Assembly: GCA_015055665.1 (NCBI GenBank)
Contig: SVHX01000011.1
Span: forward strand, 1 to 47,940
Direction: 5' to 3'
Length of the DNA: 47,940 nucleotides
Origin: Clostridiales bacterium
GTDB lineage: Bacteria > Bacillota > Clostridia > Christensenellales > UBA1242
Part shown: in pieces, positions 45,901-47,940 of the stretch
How the letters are laid out: each line of letters starts with the position of its first letter
Numbering within the stretch: position 1 is the first letter of the stretch
Notes under the pieces: generated by a model
The model's database searches: none
The model's input: only the letters and a program-made list of their open reading frames with translations
What the model was told of the DNA's origin: nothing
Position numbers and translations under genes: made by a program

Positions 45901-47683
45901 TTCTACTCCAACAACTATTGGCGTACCTCCAACTGCTAAGAGATTATCGTTTAATCAGAATAATGGCGAACTTACTTGGATAGTTGGTGAAGTTGTTGAT
46001 GAAGAGGTTATTCCTTCCAAGGGCTCATTTAATATTAAGGTAAGAAACACTTATACTGTTAATAATATTACCGAAGCTGAGCTTAATTCTTATTGGAAGG
46101 CTAGTGCTACAGAACTATATAATATTGGAAACAATACTCCAGTTTCTGGACATACGCGTACTATTACTCCATATGATAACATTATTGGTAGAATAGTTAG
46201 AATTACTAACTACAACACAACATCCGAACTATACACAATCGAAGTAGAAGATAGCGTATTGATTACTGCCAAGGATAATGAGAATAAGACTCCAACTAGC
46301 TACAAAGTTACATCAGTTGGTAATAATTACAAGTTCTATGTAACAGTGATGTCTTATGTGTCTACCGCAGAGACAACTCAGAATACTTTTGCAAGTGCAG
46401 AGGTTGAATTATTAGGTACATATGCATTTACTGCATACACTAGTGGTGATGGTAGCCAGTATAATCCTTATAAGATTAATACAATGAACGAGTTGCAATC
46501 AATTATGCTATTTGCTGATAGGGAATATTTGCTTGTTAATGACATTTCTATGCAAGATGCGGAAGGCAAGATAATTCCTTGGTCTCCAATCAAGGGAGAA
46601 TTCCGTGGTGTAATTGATGGTGGTAATAATACTATTTCTTTGGTAACATTTAACTCTGTTGTTAGTACAATGGAAGACTTGGGACAACAGGCAATTATGA
46701 CCATGCTAGAGAGTAATGCCGGTACTATACGTAACTTAAATATTTCGTTAGAAGTTAATAATGGAGTATCATATACTGCGATTCCAACTAATAATGAAAT
46801 TGTTGTAGCTCCAATAACTATTAAAAACTCAGGTATTATTAGCAATGTTCATGTAACTGGTGATATTACTGTTAAGCCAACGGGTAAACTTGTTAGCAAT
46901 GCAGTTGCAGTTGGTATTGCGTCTATTAACACAGGCACTATAACTGGTACTACCTACTCTGGTAATATTGTTTGTGAAACCTATAATGCATCAATGGCTA
47001 TTGCTGGAGGTATTGCAAGTAATAACTCTGGTACTATCGAGAAGAGTGCATACTTAAGCGGTAGTATCAAATCTAACAACGTTGCGGGTATTGTTGCTAG
47101 AAGTAGTGGAATCATTGATAGATGTTATGTAACAGAGAGTGTAACAATTATTGTTACAGATAGATCTTTGGCAGAAGATAATGACAACCCAACATACTAC
47201 TACTCAGGAGCAGAAGCTGGTGGAATTGCTGGTAGTGTAACCGCTCAAGCATTTAGCACTGGTTCTAAAGTAGCAGTTAGCAACTCTTACTCTCTTGCTA
47301 AGATTGAAGTTAATGTCTTTGCTAATACTTCTATTAACTCGCCATATACAATAGGTGGATTGATTGGTAGTATTGGTGATAACGCAGATATTACTATTGA
47401 GAATAACTATGTTAAATCTCATATAGTAAAAGGCGAGATTACGGGTGCTAGACAGATAATTGTATACTATCTATGTCAAGATAATGACCTAGTAACGTTC
47501 AAGAACAATTATTACTATATTAATAGTACAACTAATGATGTAAGCAACATTGTGTCTGGAGAAGGTACTAAGGTTGATAGTATCCAAGACCTTAATACAG
47601 CACTAAGTCAGCTTAGGGATCAAGGTGTTAATATCTATATTGTAGATAATAATAACACTTCGTACCCAACACTTAATATCTAA
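36965..47683 (+). CDS. Giant modular surface lipoprotein, 3572 aa
   Basis: Lipoprotein signal peptide (1-22, ending ITA-C23), so lipid-anchored outside. From about residue 155 to 3150 it is a chain of fibronectin-III/Ig-like modules. The recurring signature is G-x-L-x-W followed by a Y-x-V strand (for example LEWDRV, LSWTGI, LKWTAVNGAYSYTV, FVWNPVIGANAYKI). I count about 17 such starts, spaced irregularly. Several modules carry acidic Ser/Gly/Thr-rich loops, at about residues 555-575, 1260 and 1663-1685. The last ~400 residues open with GDGSQYNPYKI and contain GLUG-like, beta-helix-type repeats (N.GTI.N). Adhesin or polymer-binding roles are typical for this architecture; the ligand is unknown. 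It is one uninterrupted frame and ends before a repeat array. Confidence 0.85.
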   Translation: MKKIRIYILAIIMALLSTVITACSCSGEAPITHVNAKDINISFVSGTGSTTSEIDEYSGDLMINCRVGESFVIKYDITPAESTTTQVNWSFSTKGLVKEHNGDNYRKKSVSEQIRFDAINRSQDSYNTIITFAVDELGMEVKAIVNVFPKEEDVAIFTAPENVRFDTETNTLEWDRVDTYSKGGVVEPAEMSGGVAVGLSGYEVITLNPSTGAVVSTQDVFRNVTKLEGFEAGTEYAVQVRAKGDILTTADSAPSETYRFYKIMETQNVANDNGVISYTTTPYAHRINVAYNRDRTKANDDFVDPVVDSDNFTEGTHVEFNYKNKFDTTLNQYEVTCVAYPDEYNEKDGYAMLTSTRSGQLIRVFPSDVTESLIIQKIATPIISLYESERVKAVVGDKEFANVLADTAIKFVTTGLGEESTYGSQFGHKYSYTIYKTDDEEVVSGTINAGTSEPDNSNSNTISRAILSISSRLDCGQSYTIKVTGTGNAGNTIASAEAEFEFFVLNNAADNISLDGDKLQVIAGGQSAGTELFFVPTDTTKATKYLRMQPTSQEGDSSEEEGEGESTTSSSGAKRFLYDLSTLDVPAGEYKLYVKNIGFDGIYKTASISKNNTLNPVKIGTFETITILPKVTDSINEKAHKIDKDGRIVFSPISVAINGDTVNFMNYELIIANKGNGEEYSEHKIKAMYVESLDQASTVEGGSEDVVAYTKDSSGAYYIDIYRAIEILFAGQEFNIEDFLNGKNSYYYRLRTLGDPYEGYDTGDTFISSWYTSQTNGGFERLDTVGSLSLNNYKISMSNPSDRATGYELKLQIVELETGNVEEYVSTVFNTQEINLRTLPYVGGGSNNIASRLTNRPGFKNQIVVYPIGEDGILNGAESSASFDTTDQVSGIGLESDGTLSWTGIEPGTGSGNTYTIRLYIVTRDGETLSFSKADEITGQGSPYTYNVTDALAKQSGNVIAITVTENNANKFDGLESDPIFATTLATPEVVKSESVIGKYEWTAINNASGYKVIVNQVGDDNNTYSDDLEDVSFALPNEWKNGDTDLDWTTGQYTIKIIAVNTSDSNTGVNDSCPIVINSAAFVETFYVVDATLDIKVTNTTDNARVIDHLMWNDILSVITVGESGISSDSDSTGEETKESIKDYILYTVTRGATTDGAQKETLFDASNFVAGDNEITITPSISWQYTGIVLAKWNNGTRLTDIATHKTINKLAVANNLRISEGNLLFDIVAASSKDYIVLLYEDDTLLPRNTYSYTFPTEEESGEAGGEGESTVSTLKTITGKVMIDGLDSGVHNLSIRVFKADFLTSDNSDKKSGTKLAVVSDLNKVRVYDDSTGNTWTDWLSWSPVEAGELYAGRYLITYGDAPITLEVTKSGGTYTPLVTVGETSEPDPSIFKFVDGKFYYKWDEEFFIGDKTGDIPFTIRALVSKEDAQSYNGDVSEVVFISKLNSESTITATNGLLTISDYVSTNQEMPVSYILTITMLEAKTESTTGEDGEPVITTTYEDKVDATGEVVQIVDSKPYTGTIEPIDLNNLTYVNNRDTIDNTEDDITIKFSADGAYKIVLQYIGNGAKTGDGLEYVANIIDSAEIENKNLPKLAVTSVYTQDGEVVWNANSAEGVTYTVEITNTVDGKSYQFDNIDINTLKGVTLTYTNDDEVPAPPSDNTTGGDTTGGDSSGDNSSTDEGVTTSSTIKETTAMVFSFEPGVKYGVKVKVNSPESLSSDWSNTAIIMKLKAPTITRVVASSEVLAYTKSETVTDEGGTETTTETTVYAPIGSPSIEWKETNNLAGLRYAIKYAGVAGASKVSSEGESASADLVHDIPESAAYKYVLFRDFEAKTYPVSMMVYGNTTSADPTAIGYLNSDFGTEYNVVYVKDADTLSVDHGNLKWTAVNGAYSYTVVATQDGKNIFETNVVSNSIDLNNTILATLSNKIGVFNVKVTANTDPADTIVSSVEVVDNNINVYRPKTLDAFNIRDGKLSWRISLTDINDYISIVDGVTATVADDESGEEAPATPIATALENIEGLEEDTTQEKVVEYVLGYIDGTIDADDTLNELISHLVSVNIEINGSAQIFKPTSAKLVADNYIEYYYDVVNEVKIEENPTEEEPDSSVSSSVKADSATNYLPGRYNVRIHSVGNKNDDSAILNGAYTTIITAYKPNTPRTWMSKGADISEGNVQWELATVAGTTINDFKRYYDYRITAVPVDNAGALTAYTNIVVDSNDSKISEEYKYYRYLKNTGSNDGLFKTSGDTNDTDVITMNTHYKLVIRANGTQDGEYADANGLKKFLNSNSCVVGELANILSPTLNSKIENGELNWSSANGATKTKLYIYGPFDDLNGTKDKTNTDWITGIKTYTEDFSLHGLDLQSEIANIDLHYKDSTKVGYYNKLHIEELGTMDDSQALLTSFNMTDNGIYAPGGYVIKSQYLGNGKGVIDGDISGGCKDAENNLCDYIPAIKLGYVKATDSTSMKNGYWVGTSTDGVYEWQAGSDSWQLKNFGSSINQVIGTFVWNPVIGANAYKIQMFSVDRNAADNVSGQEFGQTYYTTETRFDMPDGLAANNPSYRYFIRVSAIRLDNVDNRDTLSNNYFSSDYNESSRHLRLPVPSNLTIYGSGEITWSGSGAENSTSGDTNPDVGSYRTRFNFGSDADAYEIVASSGTTSSEVPEVEPQMNLGVGKQNGTLAIEVKSVVKADGSSCEIDEETDAEIPYLNSGYCNPLEVTRLADPDVRLVDGIFYWDTGSDPITDTTFTINGNNYTDLPTRSTTYKMFTDITEHDDDYTASEDETEFAVRYYDYSVRFQGSGGDTGTTMTSDSNFYVASNVRYLSATKLAAPVVHNVYVDVGGESNNMVKWLLDEDACGYKVRVFSDQVFANGQTYYEAVADIATILDPSNNTLFGYSTEDEHVYFALDDIIEELNLTQTGGNIFIYVQAVGSGAGATTIVGYNEDGTPIYDIDNTLAERPEFTGTTQTNTMFLSSSYSTPTTIGVPPTAKRLSFNQNNGELTWIVGEVVDEEVIPSKGSFNIKVRNTYTVNNITEAELNSYWKASATELYNIGNNTPVSGHTRTITPYDNIIGRIVRITNYNTTSELYTIEVEDSVLITAKDNENKTPTSYKVTSVGNNYKFYVTVMSYVSTAETTQNTFASAEVELLGTYAFTAYTSGDGSQYNPYKINTMNELQSIMLFADREYLLVNDISMQDAEGKIIPWSPIKGEFRGVIDGGNNTISLVTFNSVVSTMEDLGQQAIMTMLESNAGTIRNLNISLEVNNGVSYTAIPTNNEIVVAPITIKNSGIISNVHVTGDITVKPTGKLVSNAVAVGIASINTGTITGTTYSGNIVCETYNASMAIAGGIASNNSGTIEKSAYLSGSIKSNNVAGIVARSSGIIDRCYVTESVTIIVTDRSLAEDNDNPTYYYSGAEAGGIAGSVTAQAFSTGSKVAVSNSYSLAKIEVNVFANTSINSPYTIGGLIGSIGDNADITIENNYVKSHIVKGEITGARQIIVYYLCQDNDLVTFKNNYYYINSTTNDVSNIVSGEGTKVDSIQDLNTALSQLRDQGVNIYIVDNNNTSYPTLNI

Positions 47684-47696
47684 TTATTAACTAGTA

Positions 47697-47730
47697 GCTA
47701 TCTATCAAGGATTAGTCCTTGGTGGATAGC
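47697..47730 (+). terminator. Long hairpin after the giant gene
   Basis: A 15-bp stem starting GCTATC and ending GATAGC (two G-U pairs) with a TTAG loop. There is no T tract after it, so it may protect the 3' end or end transcription only weakly. Confidence 0.5.
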
Positions 47731-47753
47731 ATACTGGTATTAATTAATAATAT

Positions 47754-47889
47754 AGGAAGTTCAAGCAAGCAGTGCGAAGCAATATTTGAATTGAACTGAC
47801 GACCATTTGACTATTGTGTCGGCTGATTTGTCAGCCAAAGGCAATGTTAATTGCCGAATTGCGTTAGCAATGACACATAATGTATAATA
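47754..47889 (+). repeat. Cloverleaf repeat, copy 7
   Basis: Complete standard unit. Hairpin arms 47758-47764 and 47791-47797; outer stem GTGTC 47816-47820 / GACAC 47872-47876; arms GGCTGA/TCAGCC, GGCAAT/ATTGCC and ATTGC/GCAAT. It is followed directly by copy 8. Confidence 0.92.
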
Positions 47890-47940
47890 TAGGAAGTTCA
47901 AGCAAGCAGTGCGAAGCAATATTTGAATTGAACTGACGAC
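47890..47940 (+). repeat. Cloverleaf repeat, copy 8 (cut by window end)
   Basis: The hairpin part of a further unit, identical in the loop and arms to copy 7, truncated at GACGAC by the window end. It shows that the array continues beyond the window. Confidence 0.85.

Noticed and set aside
47754-47940. Integron attC array
   Set aside because: The units fold, but no cassette genes lie between them, no integrase is present, and the core sites expected of attC are not evident.

Overview
The window is AT-rich DNA from a Bacillota (Firmicutes) bacterium, most likely an uncultured anaerobic Clostridia-like lineage. The evidence is strong GGAGG-type ribosome sites, T-box leaders on two aminoacyl-tRNA synthetase genes, a rubrerythrin, heterodimeric ABC exporters, InlB-type (Listeria-Bacteroides) repeats in a lipoprotein, and very regular TTGACA-17-TATAAT promoters. 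I cannot place it further from sequence alone.

Layout. 1-222: tandem copies of a dispersed ~136-bp repeat. 246-1505: an Mrr-like membrane-anchored nuclease and an unknown protein. 1832-2456: another repeat copy, then an almost pure A/T tract and a cluster of DnaA boxes, which I read as a candidate chromosomal oriC. 2974-9540: a rightward block with an M20 peptidase-like protein, a phospholipase D/cardiolipin synthase-like protein that lacks both catalytic histidines, CTP synthase (pyrG), a divergent ketopantoate reductase-like protein and a YqeY protein. 9938-13181: a leftward block with an InlB-repeat lipoprotein, T-box-controlled tyrS and an SPFH/zinc-ribbon protein. 13432-26943: a rightward block with a heterodimeric ABC exporter, a large unrecognised HExxH protein, dnaN, a YwaF-like membrane protein, and gyrB-gyrA, with one leftward small gene inside. 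27311-36640: mainly leftward genes for an unknown 599-aa protein, an LRR/Ig-like surface protein, T-box-controlled serS and a membrane-anchored exported protein, with rightward rubrerythrin and a small divergent XRE-regulator island. 36965-47683: one 3572-aa lipoprotein built of many fibronectin-III/Ig-like modules with a GLUG-like C-terminus. The window ends in a further tandem pair of the repeat.

Functional themes are replication (candidate oriC, clamp, gyrase), tRNA charging (tyrS, serS), nucleotide and lipid metabolism, and a large cell-surface programme. The most unusual signal is the repeat family. Eight copies (six complete) fold into a hairpin followed by a three-armed cloverleaf, and paired arms change together between copies, so the structure rather than the sequence looks conserved. 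Copies sit next to the candidate oriC, between the gyrA stop codon and its terminator, and at both ends of the window.
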